Origin: Paenibacillus senegalimassiliensis
GTDB taxonomy: Bacteria > Bacillota > Bacilli > Paenibacillales > Paenibacillaceae
DNA length: 64,000 nucleotides
Assembly: GCF_001486585.1 (NCBI RefSeq)
Contig: NZ_LN909046.1
Span: 930,001 to 994,000 of the forward strand
Direction of reading: 5' to 3'
Both the position numbers and the translations under genes were made by a program. Below the pieces are notes generated by a model, which did no database searches, was not told the DNA's origin, and was given only the letters and a program-made list of their open reading frames with translations. This document shows, in pieces, positions 1-9,143 of this stretch; position 1 is the first letter of the stretch, and each line of letters begins with the position of its first letter.

Positions 1-289
1 TCAAGGTTAATCCTCCGTTTAATAGATATCGAAAGAACCCAGGACTCTTTTCTCCACGTTTTTTTAGCAGAACAGCGGAAACGATGTTCCCATTCATTAG
101 ACCCACGAAGCAGGAGTTTTGCTGATAATAGGACTTTGTATTTGTATAATTAACTTGATACAATTGTTTTTCATAGTCCTTGCTGGGCGCGAGTAGAAGT
201 GAATATAAAGGATATTCCATGAAGGATTCCGTAAACAAGGTAGCGATTTGGTGTAGTTCATGTTTTTGAGCCAAGCGATAGGTCTTTAT
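1..289 (-). CDS. GNAT-like acetyltransferase, N-terminal part, runs off left edge
   Basis: An open minus-strand frame of about 96 codons continues past the left edge. It reads like the N-terminus of a GNAT acyltransferase: a stretch ending in LFTESFMEYPLYSLLL, then CFVGLMNGNIVSAVLL, which fits the first helix and the early strands of that fold. No ATG, GTG or TTG lies at the expected start. A good ribosome site (AAGGGGAG) is followed after six bases by ATA at 287-289, and an in-frame TAA lies upstream, so either ATA or a downstream TTG is used, or the start has been lost. It is divergent from the TetR gene at 427, which may regulate it. Family call is by eye; the catalytic CoA-binding part lies outside the window. 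Confidence 0.5.
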   Translation of the reverse strand, partial: MKTYRLAQKHELHQIATLFTESFMEYPLYSLLLAPSKDYEKQLYQVNYTNTKSYYQQNSCFVGLMNGNIVSAVLLKKRGEKSPGFFRYLLNGGLTL

Positions 290-426
290 AGCAATCTCCC
301 CTTTTTTTGCATAATTGATTTTCTTATTGTATTAAGGAATTACGCTGCAAAAAATAGGGAATCTGTTCGTTTCTGTTCATTAATGAACAGTCAACACCTA
401 ATTGTATAGAAAATGAGGTTGTTTTC

Positions 427-987
427 ATGGGAGATCGACGTTCCGTTAAAACTAAAGCCGCCATCAAGCAAGCATTTCTGACTTTATTGAATAACAAGCC
501 AATTTCAAAAATAACGATTTCTGAAATTTCGGAGCTTGCCGATATTGGTAGAGGCACGTTTTACTCGCATTACCAAGATATCTACGATCTATACAGAGAG
601 GTCGAAGCAGCGATGTTCGATCAGTTCAATCGATTCTACGATGAATCATTTCCAATGAAAGAGCGTCATGATATTATGCGCTTTATCAACAAACTAACGG
701 ATTATATTTATCAAAACAAAACATTGTTTATTGTTATGGCTAACCCGGAGGATACATTGTTGACCCCTGATAAAATTAAAGCTTTTTTCAAAGGGAAAAT
801 ATTGCAAGAGCTGCTTCGTGAAAATAAATATCCGGATAAACCTAATGTGTACGAAGAAACAGAAAGCTTGTTCATTGTATCTGGTGTATTTGGAGTCATT
901 GAAGACTGGGTTGTTCGCGGTATGGAGGAAGAACCTACGGGTATGTCTATGCGTATCCAGCAGCTTCTGTTGAAGCTAGAGGACTGA
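427..987 (+). CDS. TetR/AcrR family transcriptional regulator
   Basis: A 186-residue one-domain repressor. The N-terminal 55 residues form a TetR-type helix-turn-helix with the classic ending ISELADIGRGTFYSHYQDIYDLY; the rest is a helical ligand or dimer domain without recognisable motifs, similar in size to DhaS-like regulators. A GAGG ribosome site lies eight bases before the ATG. It is divergent from the GNAT-like frame at 1-289, with about 137 bases between, the usual arrangement for a TetR protein controlling its neighbour. A strong hairpin terminator follows directly. The effector is unknown. Confidence 0.85.
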   Translation: MGDRRSVKTKAAIKQAFLTLLNNKPISKITISEISELADIGRGTFYSHYQDIYDLYREVEAAMFDQFNRFYDESFPMKERHDIMRFINKLTDYIYQNKTLFIVMANPEDTLLTPDKIKAFFKGKILQELLRENKYPDKPNVYEETESLFIVSGVFGVIEDWVVRGMEEEPTGMSMRIQQLLLKLED

Positions 988-1006
988 TTGTCATATCTGA
1001 ATAGCA

Positions 1007-1045
1007 AAACGAGCCTCGCATGAACCGCGGCTCGTTTGTTTGGTT
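1007..1045 (+). terminator. Rho-independent terminator after TetR gene
   Basis: Inverted repeat AAACGAGCC (1007-1015) and GGCTCGTTT (1029-1037), followed by a T-rich stretch. It belongs to a recurrent form in this window that starts with ATAGCAAA (also at 23487 and 47352). Confidence 0.8.
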
Positions 1046-1209
1046 TAAGGCGTCTAGGGCGTTACTTAAGTTGTCCAAACCTGAAGCCTTGGGAGATACA
1101 CAAAAAATTTATAGAAAAACCTATAGATTCTCAAGGTAAGGTCTTCCAGGATTGCGGTACAGTATACACATCAACTGATCAGCATCCAACCAAGAAAGAA
1201 GGTTAGACC

Positions 1210-2166
1210 ATGACAACAACACCTGCCACCGCTGGAACGGACAGGGTGCTAAAGCCTAGGCAAGCCTTTTACCACACCAAGAGGTTCCGGCAGAATATTC
1301 CACTGTTTCTGATGCTTATACCGGGAATTTTGTATTATGTGATCTTCCGGTATTTTCCTATGGGTGGTCTTGTTATCGCTTTCAAGGATTACAACTTCCG
1401 TGACGGCATCTTATCCAGTCCCTGGGTGGGACTTAAATATTTCGAGATTTTATTCCAATCCAAGATTACGCTGCAAGTCATCTGGAATACGCTTGAACTT
1501 AGCGTTCTCAACCTGATCTTCGGGTTCCCGGCTCCTATCATTATTGCCATTGCACTGAATGAGGTTCGTAAGAACTGGCTGAAGCGCTGGATTCAAACGA
1601 TCATTTATCTCCCGCACTTTCTATCCTGGGTTATCGTTGCGGGGATTGTCCTGACCTTGTTCTCGATTGATGGCGGAACGATCAACAAATTGCTGGCCCA
1701 ATGGGGGATAGAGGCCGTTCCTTTCCTGTACCGAGCTGATTCCTGGGTAGCGATCTTTATTGGCTCTGGCATGTGGAAGGAGATGGGGTTCGGTGCAATT
1801 ATCTACTTAGCTGCTCTTTCCTCTATCGACCCAAGCTTGTATGAATCCGCCGGACTGGACGGAGCAGGCAAGCTGAGACAGATTTGGCATATTACGCTGC
1901 CGGGACTTCGTCCCACGATTATTCTTCTACTCATCCTGGGAATGGGCCGTCTGATGGAGGTCGGATTCGATCAGGTATATAACCTGCAAAATCCAACCGT
2001 TCTGGGGCAAGCGGAAGTGATTAGTACCTATGTCTACAAGGTGGGGCTACAGCAAGCCCAATTCAGCTTAACCACCGCGATGGGGCTGTTCGAATCCTTT
2101 GTGGGGCTGATTCTGGTATTGTCGGCCAACGCGCTTGCACGGAAATTTGATCAGGGCTTATTTTAG
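1210..2166 (+). CDS. Sugar ABC transporter permease, LplB type
   Basis: Integral membrane subunit of a carbohydrate importer of the lpl/ytc class, 318 residues with about six hydrophobic segments. The EAA cytoplasmic loop that docks on the ATPase is seen as ESAGLDGAGKLRQIWHITLPGL near residue 215. The N-terminal region (about residues 25-55) has the LMLIPGILYYVIFRYFPMGG pattern typical of this class. Ribosome site AAGAAGG precedes the ATG. It is the first gene of an operon with a second permease and a binding lipoprotein; no ATPase is encoded here, as usual for this class, which borrows a shared MsmX-like ATPase. Substrate is probably an oligosaccharide or uronide but cannot be named. Confidence 0.9.
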   Translation: MTTTPATAGTDRVLKPRQAFYHTKRFRQNIPLFLMLIPGILYYVIFRYFPMGGLVIAFKDYNFRDGILSSPWVGLKYFEILFQSKITLQVIWNTLELSVLNLIFGFPAPIIIAIALNEVRKNWLKRWIQTIIYLPHFLSWVIVAGIVLTLFSIDGGTINKLLAQWGIEAVPFLYRADSWVAIFIGSGMWKEMGFGAIIYLAALSSIDPSLYESAGLDGAGKLRQIWHITLPGLRPTIILLLILGMGRLMEVGFDQVYNLQNPTVLGQAEVISTYVYKVGLQQAQFSLTTAMGLFESFVGLILVLSANALARKFDQGLF

Positions 2167-2180
2167 GAGGGAGAATCACG

Positions 2181-3053
2181 TTGAGAGAGTCTACTGGAGG
2201 AAAAGTCTTTAGCGTCTTTGTACACGTCGTCTTGATCATTATCTCGCTCACCTGTATTCTACCGTTCCTTCACTTGGTCGCCTTGTCATTTAGTGAGGGG
2301 CATGCGGTCGATTTGGGGCAAGTGTATTTCTGGCCGGTGGGCCTTGATTTTACGGCATATGCTTATTTCTTCGAGAACACGCCAGCCTTACGGGCGTTCA
2401 CCAATAGTGTGGTTATTACCTTGTGCGGAACGGCGCTGAGTATGCTGACCACGGTTTTGACAGCGTATCCATTATCACGGCGCTACATGTATGCACGTAA
2501 GCCTATCACTACAGCCGCCTTGTTCACAATGCTGTTCAGCGGTGGGATGATTCCTACGTATCTGGTGATGAACAGCCTGCACTTGACAAATACGTACTGG
2601 TCTCTATGGTTTGTTGGACTGGTAAGCACCTATAATATGCTCATTATGAAGAGCTTCTTCGAGAACATTCCGGGGGAAGTCACGGATTCTGCACAAATTG
2701 ACGGCTGCGGGGAGATGCAACTGCTAGGGCGAATCATTCTGCCTCTATCCCTGCCGATGCTGGCGACATTGACATTGTTCTACGGCGTCGGGTATTGGAA
2801 CATGTTCATGAATGTGATCTTGTACATCAACCGAACTGAACTCCAGAATCTGACGGTGATTGTTCAGAGTATGCTGCAAATTCAAAGTATGGATAACATG
2901 ATGGCGATGGACGTGGCACAGCAACAGGAGCTGATCTCCGAGAAGATGAAGGCGGTAGGCGTCATGGTCATGGTGGTGCCTATGCTGGTCGTGTATCCGT
3001 TCTTGCAGAAATATTTTGTCAAAGGAATCATGCTGGGTTCCATTAAAGGCTAA
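2181..3053 (+). CDS. Sugar ABC transporter permease, LplC/YtcP type
   Basis: Second membrane subunit of the importer, 290 residues, with about six membrane segments and the EAA loop DSAQIDGCGEMQLLGRIILPLSLP near residue 175. It ends in KGIMLGSIKG, the typical C-terminus of this class. TTG start at 2181, ten bases after AGGAGG, 14 bases after the first permease stop. It would form a heterodimer with the LplB-type permease. Confidence 0.9.
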   Translation: MRESTGGKVFSVFVHVVLIIISLTCILPFLHLVALSFSEGHAVDLGQVYFWPVGLDFTAYAYFFENTPALRAFTNSVVITLCGTALSMLTTVLTAYPLSRRYMYARKPITTAALFTMLFSGGMIPTYLVMNSLHLTNTYWSLWFVGLVSTYNMLIMKSFFENIPGEVTDSAQIDGCGEMQLLGRIILPLSLPMLATLTLFYGVGYWNMFMNVILYINRTELQNLTVIVQSMLQIQSMDNMMAMDVAQQQELISEKMKAVGVMVMVVPMLVVYPFLQKYFVKGIMLGSIKG

Positions 3054-3097
3054 CGGCAACACATTCCATTCATTATAGATTGAGAGGAGCTTCCAAC

Positions 3098-4729
3098 ATG
3101 TCTGTACAAACATTCAAGTGGAGCAAGAGGGTCTGGTCATCTGCAGTAATGGTTCTGGTGTTAACCGTGGGGGTCGCCGGTTGTGGCTCATCCAAGGGAG
3201 AAGGGCAAAGTGCCGGGAAGCCGGTCATTACCGTATCCAACTATGACAGAGGAAATATCCCCGCTGCAGAGGGAACGGTAGAGGAGAATCGCTGGACCAA
3301 ATGGATCAACGAGAATTCGCCGGTTGCTGCCAAGTTCGTACCGGTGCTGCGGTCGGAGTCGACACAGAAGCTCAACGTCATGTTCGCCTCCGGCAGTGCC
3401 CCGGATATCGTCAATGATTACGACACCGGGTTCCGGGATTCCTTGTACCAGCAGAAGCAATTGCTGCCGCTGGACGATTATTTGCAGTATGCTCCTGAAT
3501 ATGAAAAGCTGCTGGAGGCTTATCCCCAACTGCGCAACGTGGGCACCAAGTCGGATGGCAAGCTGTACGAAATCGGCAAGATCAATGAGCCCCATCTGCA
3601 AAGCGTCGCCTTTATCCGGGTGGACTGGTTGAAGAAGCTGAATCTGGAGATGCCAACGACGACCGAAGAACTGTATACCGTGCTCAAGGCCTTCGTAGAG
3701 CAAGACCCTGATGGCAACGGTCAGAAGGATACGTACGGAACGAACATCAGTTATACCTCGGGCGGCATGGTGGATTCCATGTTTGGGTCCAACGGATGGC
3801 TGCTAGAGGACGATCAGATTGTTCGCAGCTGGGATAATACGCTGGAAGCGCTGAAGTTCAAGAAGAGACTGTTCGAGGAAGGGCTGATTGACCGGGATTA
3901 CCTCGCCGACAAGAACGGCTCCAAGGCGAAGCAGGATTACTTGAATGGCAAGGTCGGTGTGTTCCTTCCGCCTCAGATCAACAACTGGTTCGAGAGTACG
4001 GTGACCGACATCAAGACAATTCGCAGAGTTATGCCGGATGCGGAGATAGCTCCTTTGCAACAACCTAGGTCTCCGATGGGCTTGTTCACCCATCACGTAA
4101 CGAACCCACTACAAATGACGACGGTGCTTAATGCAGGGACGAAAGACCCCAAGGCAGCGATGGAATATCTCAACTTCATGATGCAGCCGGAAACGGCGTT
4201 AATCTTGAGAAAAGGCCTGGAAGGGGAACATTGGAATAAGGGGGAAGGCGATGCTCCTGTCGTCATCGATCCCGACAAGAACGTGAAGGAAGTGGATTGG
4301 GCAGCGGACTATACGATGTTCTACTCCCTTCCGCAAAATCCACACTTAACTTCGGTCGCAGCCTTTAATCTGGAGGACCCGGATCAGAAGGCGGGGCTGG
4401 ACATGATGAACACCGCAGATCAGTTCCTGCTTGATCCTGAGGCTCAATATCCCGCTCTGACTCACTATGAGCATATGCCGGTGTTACCAAGTGACCTGGT
4501 GGTTATTAATACGAACGTCAATAAGGAATTAAGCGACATTTATGTTAAGGGGATTATCGGTGGGCCGAGTTATACGGCGGAGCAAGCTGTGACAGATGCC
4601 AAGGCAGCCTGGGAGAGAAGCGGCGGCAAACAAATCGAGGAATACATGAACTCCTGGTATCAGGAAAATAAAGACACTGCCTTCCTCGGCGCGGATGTGC
4701 TGGAGATGGTACGTTCCCAATTGAAATAG
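3098..4729 (+). CDS. Extracellular sugar-binding lipoprotein, LplA type
   Basis: Solute-binding lipoprotein of 543 residues, the usual length for the large LplA/YtcQ class. A signal peptide with lipobox VAGC ends near residue 27, followed by a Ser/Gly-rich linker, so it is lipid-anchored outside the membrane. ATG at 3098 is chosen over an upstream in-frame TTG at 3080 because GAGAGGAG lies seven bases before it. It carries an internal calcium-loop-like stretch (DPDGNGQKDTYG near residue 212) often seen in these proteins. Third gene of the importer operon; a terminator follows. Confidence 0.92.
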   Translation: MSVQTFKWSKRVWSSAVMVLVLTVGVAGCGSSKGEGQSAGKPVITVSNYDRGNIPAAEGTVEENRWTKWINENSPVAAKFVPVLRSESTQKLNVMFASGSAPDIVNDYDTGFRDSLYQQKQLLPLDDYLQYAPEYEKLLEAYPQLRNVGTKSDGKLYEIGKINEPHLQSVAFIRVDWLKKLNLEMPTTTEELYTVLKAFVEQDPDGNGQKDTYGTNISYTSGGMVDSMFGSNGWLLEDDQIVRSWDNTLEALKFKKRLFEEGLIDRDYLADKNGSKAKQDYLNGKVGVFLPPQINNWFESTVTDIKTIRRVMPDAEIAPLQQPRSPMGLFTHHVTNPLQMTTVLNAGTKDPKAAMEYLNFMMQPETALILRKGLEGEHWNKGEGDAPVVIDPDKNVKEVDWAADYTMFYSLPQNPHLTSVAAFNLEDPDQKAGLDMMNTADQFLLDPEAQYPALTHYEHMPVLPSDLVVINTNVNKELSDIYVKGIIGGPSYTAEQAVTDAKAAWERSGGKQIEEYMNSWYQENKDTAFLGADVLEMVRSQLK

Positions 4730-4751
4730 TCATTTTCATAAAGTGAATAGG

Positions 4752-4790
4752 GCTTGGTCCGGCGGATGCCGGGCCAAGTTTGTTCTTTTA
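4752..4790 (+). terminator. Terminator after lpl-type importer
   Basis: GC-rich inverted repeat CTTGGTCCGG / CCGGGCCAAG (4753-4778) with six-base loop, followed by TTTGTTCTTTT. It separates the transporter from the two-component pair. Confidence 0.8.
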
Positions 4791-4850
4791 ATATCCCGGG
4801 GTGACGGGGTACAATCGGAGTAAATCATCTACATCTTGGGGGGAGCCAGA

Positions 4851-6647
4851 TTGAATGCGATGAACTGGCCAAGACGCATTGCCGACAAATTCAAGGGCAG
4901 CTTCAAGTTGAAGCTGATTGTATTGCTATCCTGTATGGTTACTTTAGCCTTTGTGTTGGCGGGCTGGCTCGTCTCCCGCCTGAATGTTCAAATGATGGAG
5001 AGCGAGATCAGCAAGCAGTTCTCCATTGCCAATGAGCAGGCCCTGGCTAGATTGGAGCTTACGTTCCAGGAGGTCAGCCGGGTATCGCAATCCATTATTT
5101 TAAATGAATCGATCGAACTGTTCGTCAGGGAAAGTCTTGATCCTGGTGGAGATCTATATACGCAATTCAAGAACCGCAAATATGTCGAAGAGCAGTTAAC
5201 TAACCTGCAAGTGGATGCCCCGTCGATCCGCTCGGTATTCTTGTTCAATGAGCGTGGAGAACTGGCGGTTTTATCGCGAAATGGGGCATCGGGTGAGCCG
5301 GAGGCGGCAGATTTGGACATGGTGATGAGTAAGCTGGAGGCGTATCGGGGGAACCTGGTGTGGGGTCGTGCGAGTCTCCCCAGTGCGGTCGATCCTGGTG
5401 GACGCCGAACGGTGCTGATTGCGGCTCGGCGCATGCTCAATGATAAACTCACTCCCTATGGCACGATGGTCATGGTGATGGAGGAGAGCTTAGTATCCCG
5501 AGTGTTGCGGGATCTCGCGGAGAATGGCAACGGCAAAGTGCTGTTGCTGGAGCCGATGGGCGGCATGCTGTACTCCAATTCCAACGGGGAAGAGACGGAG
5601 CAGCTTATGCATCTGATTGAAGCTGGCGATCCCCATTATGCACGCATGAACGGCATCGCTTATTTCTTCGTTCGACACCGACTGGAGCCATCGGGCTTTA
5701 CGCTCTATGGAGGGGTGTCGCTGCAAGAGATTCAGCGGAAGAACAAGGACATCATTCATATCTTCGTGATTGCCGGTGTGGGCGTAGCGCTGCTTAGCGC
5801 CTTGCTCATTACGCTCTCTACCCGCACGCTGCTACAGCCCTTGGCTGATCTGATGCGGGGACTCCGCAAGCTGCGTTCCGGGGACTTCGCAGCCCGAATT
5901 AGCGTCCGTTCCGGGGATGAGCTGGGATTCATCAGCGAGAGCTTCAATAGCATGGCCGAACAAGTGAGTGAACTGATCAACAAGGTATATCTGGCCCAGA
6001 TCAGTCAGCGGGAGTCGGAGTTGAAGGCGATCCAGGCCCAGTTGAACCCGCATTATTTGCATAACCTGTTCAATGAATTGTATTGGAAGCTATATAACGA
6101 TGATCAAGCCGAGGCGGCACTGCTGATCAACGCCATCTCGGAAATGCTCAAATATTCGCTTCAGCCAGTCAATACCGATACGACGCTGGGTGAGGAATTA
6201 CAGCAAATCCGCAATTACATTATGATTCAGACGGAGTTGTTCACCGGAGAGATTGAGACGATTATTCAGGCCGATGAGGCCTTGCTGGACTTGCGGATGA
6301 TGAGATGTCTGCTGCTGCCGGTGGTCGAGAATGTGTTCGTCCATGCTTTCCGTGATATGGATAAGGACCGGGTCTTGCGGGTGAAGGCGACTTTGCAGGA
6401 AGACGCCCTGTATATTGAGGTAGCGGATAACGGCTGTGGCATGGATGAACGGACTTTGGCGGCGTTGACAGATGCCAGAGAGGTGCTGCCAGAGAGCAGC
6501 AAGACCGGGATTGGCTTCAAGAGCGTGCTGCGTCGCATTGAACTCGTGTATGGGGCTCCTTACGGAGTAGAGATTACCAGTGTACAAGGGAAAGGAACCA
6601 CCGTGGATATCCGGCTTCCCCTTCGGACGAGGCCGCAGGAGATATAG
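4851..6647 (+). CDS. YesM-type sensor histidine kinase
   Basis: Membrane sensor of 598 residues: N-terminal membrane helix (about residues 17-40), extracellular sensing region to about 300, second helix (about 305-330), HAMP, His_kinase region with NPHYLHNLFNELYW (phospho-acceptor His401), and a GHKL ATPase with NVFVHAF (N box), DNGCGMD and GIGFKSV (G boxes). TTG at 4851 is preferred because GGGGGAG ends six bases before it; ATG 4860 is an alternative. Paired with the YesN-type regulator 44 bases downstream and placed after the importer, so it probably senses the transported sugar. The membrane segment positions are estimates. Confidence 0.9.
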   Translation: MNAMNWPRRIADKFKGSFKLKLIVLLSCMVTLAFVLAGWLVSRLNVQMMESEISKQFSIANEQALARLELTFQEVSRVSQSIILNESIELFVRESLDPGGDLYTQFKNRKYVEEQLTNLQVDAPSIRSVFLFNERGELAVLSRNGASGEPEAADLDMVMSKLEAYRGNLVWGRASLPSAVDPGGRRTVLIAARRMLNDKLTPYGTMVMVMEESLVSRVLRDLAENGNGKVLLLEPMGGMLYSNSNGEETEQLMHLIEAGDPHYARMNGIAYFFVRHRLEPSGFTLYGGVSLQEIQRKNKDIIHIFVIAGVGVALLSALLITLSTRTLLQPLADLMRGLRKLRSGDFAARISVRSGDELGFISESFNSMAEQVSELINKVYLAQISQRESELKAIQAQLNPHYLHNLFNELYWKLYNDDQAEAALLINAISEMLKYSLQPVNTDTTLGEELQQIRNYIMIQTELFTGEIETIIQADEALLDLRMMRCLLLPVVENVFVHAFRDMDKDRVLRVKATLQEDALYIEVADNGCGMDERTLAALTDAREVLPESSKTGIGFKSVLRRIELVYGAPYGVEITSVQGKGTTVDIRLPLRTRPQEI

Positions 6648-6691
6648 AAATCGTGAAGTGATGCACACATAACTTAGGGGGAGGGGAATGG

Positions 6692-8269
6692 ATGAGAGGG
6701 AAGCTGTTTATCGCTGAGGATCAGCCGAATTTTCGCAACGGATTGCTGAAATTGGCAGGCAAGCGCTCCACTGAATGGGTGGTGGCGGGGGAAGCGGCCA
6801 ATGGCCGGGACGCTCTGCAAGCGATGGAGTCATGCGTACCGGATCTACTCTTGACGGATATCCGTATGCCTCACATGGATGGACTCGAATTGGCCAAGGA
6901 GATCAAGTCCCGTGGCTGGAAGACGCGGATTGTGATTATTACGGGGTATAAGGATTTTGCCTATGCTCAGTCGGCTCTTAAGTACGGTGTGCTGGATTTT
7001 ATTACGAAGCCCTGCGTAGAGGGTGATATTCTGGGTGTGCTTGACCGGACCTATGTGCGGCTAATTGAAGAAAATCAGTCCCGTCGGCAAATGGAGGACT
7101 GGAAGCGGCAGCATGAGGACAGCCAGCTTCGCTCGGCCATGCTCGGGATGTCTTGTAACAAGCGGGAGGTAGAGGCGCTGCTCGGGCGGTTGAAGGAAGG
7201 GGAGCTTTATTTGCTCAATGTTCCTGCGTATTTATCTACGGCAAAACAATACTCTACCCAGGACATCCCTCTCCTGCAATTTGCGCTTAGCAACATGGTA
7301 CGGGAGCATTTGAATAAATGGGTGGTGGAAGGGGGCTTTCGGCTGTTCTCCTTAAGTCCCTCGGAATGGGCTTTGTTAGTGGATCATGCGGCTTTCGGAG
7401 CGGAGGTTCCTTCATCCTGGACGCAGACGCTTGCCGATTCGGTGCATCATTATTTGAAGCTGGAGCTAGCTTGCCACGGGCAGGGGACATGTCGCCATGG
7501 CGAAGACCTTCGTCGGGCTTATGTGCGGTATAGTGACAGAGCGGATCGGGAGGAGACGGCAGAGCGCAGCGCTGCTCATGAGTCTTTGCTGAATCAGACG
7601 GCACTTTATGAAAAAGAGAAGGAAATCGTGTCTTGGCTGATGTCAGGGGATAATGAGCAGTTGAACAATGAGCTCCAGGAGCAGGTGGCACGAATTGACG
7701 GCCAGCCCCCGCAAACGGCCAAGATCGAAGCGTTGCTGCTGACGACCGCGTTCCTGCGGTTGGTGCAAGTGCAATTCCCCGAGTGGAGGGTGGCTTCTCA
7801 TTCGATTGAATGGGGAGCGGTGCAGCAATGTGGCACGTCCCAAGAGGTAGTTGCTTGGCTACAAACCTATATTCAGGAGTTCCTGCACTCCCATAATAGC
7901 TGGTTGGTCAGCAAGAACGACAATCCGGTCAAACAGGCGATCCGGTTCATTGAAGAGAATTATATGGGCGAATGTGGGCTGACTGAAGTTGCCGTCCAAG
8001 TGCATCTGAACGCTAGCTATTTCAGCAATCTGTTCAAGAAAGAAACCGGTGAAAGCATCACCGGCTACATCCAGAATCTGCGCGTACAAAAAGCCAAGCT
8101 CCTGCTCAAAAGCACGGACATGAAAATTTTCGAAATCGCTCAAGCCGTTGGCTTCAACGATCCTAATTACTTTACGAATACGTTCAATAAAACCGAAGGC
8201 CTCTCGCCCAAAGAATACCGAAAGCGGTCGGCTGGAGCATCACAGAAGCTGGCAGACGGGTTAGCCTAG
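6692..8269 (+). CDS. YesN-type response regulator with AraC DNA-binding domain
   Basis: Response regulator of 525 residues. The receiver domain has the phospho-Asp at D56 (LLLTDIRMPHMDG) and conserved ITKP near residue 108; a long linker of unknown function follows; the C-terminal 100 residues are an AraC-type double helix-turn-helix (LTEVAVQVHLNASYFSNLFKKETG, then FEIAQAVGFNDPNYFTNTF). Ribosome site GGGGGAGG precedes the ATG. It is the cognate partner of the kinase just upstream and likely activates the importer operon at 1210. Confidence 0.93.
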   Translation: MRGKLFIAEDQPNFRNGLLKLAGKRSTEWVVAGEAANGRDALQAMESCVPDLLLTDIRMPHMDGLELAKEIKSRGWKTRIVIITGYKDFAYAQSALKYGVLDFITKPCVEGDILGVLDRTYVRLIEENQSRRQMEDWKRQHEDSQLRSAMLGMSCNKREVEALLGRLKEGELYLLNVPAYLSTAKQYSTQDIPLLQFALSNMVREHLNKWVVEGGFRLFSLSPSEWALLVDHAAFGAEVPSSWTQTLADSVHHYLKLELACHGQGTCRHGEDLRRAYVRYSDRADREETAERSAAHESLLNQTALYEKEKEIVSWLMSGDNEQLNNELQEQVARIDGQPPQTAKIEALLLTTAFLRLVQVQFPEWRVASHSIEWGAVQQCGTSQEVVAWLQTYIQEFLHSHNSWLVSKNDNPVKQAIRFIEENYMGECGLTEVAVQVHLNASYFSNLFKKETGESITGYIQNLRVQKAKLLLKSTDMKIFEIAQAVGFNDPNYFTNTFNKTEGLSPKEYRKRSAGASQKLADGLA

Positions 8270-8754
8270 CATGAGGGAAGCGTGAGCTTCATCGTCCATG
8301 AAGTACCGGAGACGCCCCAATACACAAACCCCAAGCTCTGATATAACTTCACAGCGGAGGCATTCTTGGGATCAACACTAAGAGAAAGGGATGGGTAGCC
8401 ATCCCTTTCTGCTTGCTTTATTACCTCATGCATTAATCTTCGCCCGAGGCCACTCCCTCGGTATGCTGGATGCACGGCGATCCCTAGCTCTGGCGTATCG
8501 CTATCGATGAACCCGTACCCTTTATCCGTCTCCGGGAACAATCTGTACCACACTGCCCCTGCAAGATGATTCTCCTTCAGCGCAACAAAAGCTCGATCTC
8601 CTGGCTTGCCCCAGCCCTCATGGTATTTCCTAATCGCAGGCTCATTCAAGAGCTCATGCTTCTCCGGCTTGCCCTGCAATATATGAATAGACTCATAGTG
8701 CATATCCAGGAAGAAATCCAAGTCATGACCTTCTAACGGTCTGATTGTAATCAT
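8266..8754 (-). CDS. GNAT family N-acetyltransferase
   Basis: Small acetyltransferase of about 162 residues. The CoA-binding motif is AVHPAYRGSGLGRRLMHEVIKQAERDG, followed by the typical C-terminal strand LSLSVDPKNASAVKLYQSLGF. ATG at 8754 is chosen over an ATG 39 bases upstream because CGGAG lies nine bases before it and nothing resembling a ribosome site precedes the longer start. Convergent with the YesN-type gene, their stop codons overlapping by four bases. Substrate cannot be told. Confidence 0.88.
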   Translation of the reverse strand: MITIRPLEGHDLDFFLDMHYESIHILQGKPEKHELLNEPAIRKYHEGWGKPGDRAFVALKENHLAGAVWYRLFPETDKGYGFIDSDTPELGIAVHPAYRGSGLGRRLMHEVIKQAERDGYPSLSLSVDPKNASAVKLYQSLGFVYWGVSGTSWTMKLTLPSC

Positions 8755-8881
8755 AGTGTTCAGCTCCGGGTTTGAGGGATGGTTTACTGTCATTTTAGCA
8801 TAGGTGGGGATATACCCCTATGCGAATATCGCATAAAATCCGGTTTGCTTTATTGATTTAAGTTAGGCTGGGGTAGGGGGA

Positions 8882-8918
8882 GTTGGAGTAGTGCGTGTTT
8901 TAGTAAGGCTACTCCAAC
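8882..8918. repeat. Perfect 10-bp inverted repeat in the gap before the RiPP island
   Basis: GTTGGAGTAG at 8882-8891 is exactly repeated in inverted form at 8909-8918, with a 17-base loop. No T-run follows on either strand, so it is not a standard terminator. It lies in the 389-base gap 8755-9143, which otherwise holds the promoter at 9001-9030 and no gene that I can support. Confidence 0.5.
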
Positions 8919-9000
8919 AAAATTATAGAGTAAGCAAGAAAAGTACAGATCATAGTTTGAGCGAAAGTTGAGCAACTTACTTTCCCTTAACATGTCTCAA

Positions 9001-9030
9001 TTTACACCTCCAAAGTAAGCGCTTTATAAT
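9001..9030 (+). promoter_or_regulatory. Probable sigma-A promoter of the RiPP operon with cre-like dyad
   Basis: TTTACA (9001-9006), an 18-base spacer and a perfect TATAAT (9025-9030) lie about 115 bases before the S8 gene. The dyad AAGCGCTT (9017-9024) sits in the spacer against the -10 box and resembles the core of a CcpA cre site, though the outer bases fit poorly. A long AT-rich leader follows. Confidence 0.5.
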
Positions 9031-9143
9031 TTGCTTGATAACTGGTCTAATCCGTGATAGCATCTAAGAGAAAAAGGGATATGTTTTATTTAGTTGAAAT
9101 AATTTCTATTTTTAACAAGAAAAATTTTCATTAGGAGAATAGA

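Noticed and set aside
8882..8918. Terminator for the GNAT gene or RiPP leader
   Set aside because: Perfect stem but no T-run on either strand, and the GNAT gene ends at the other side.
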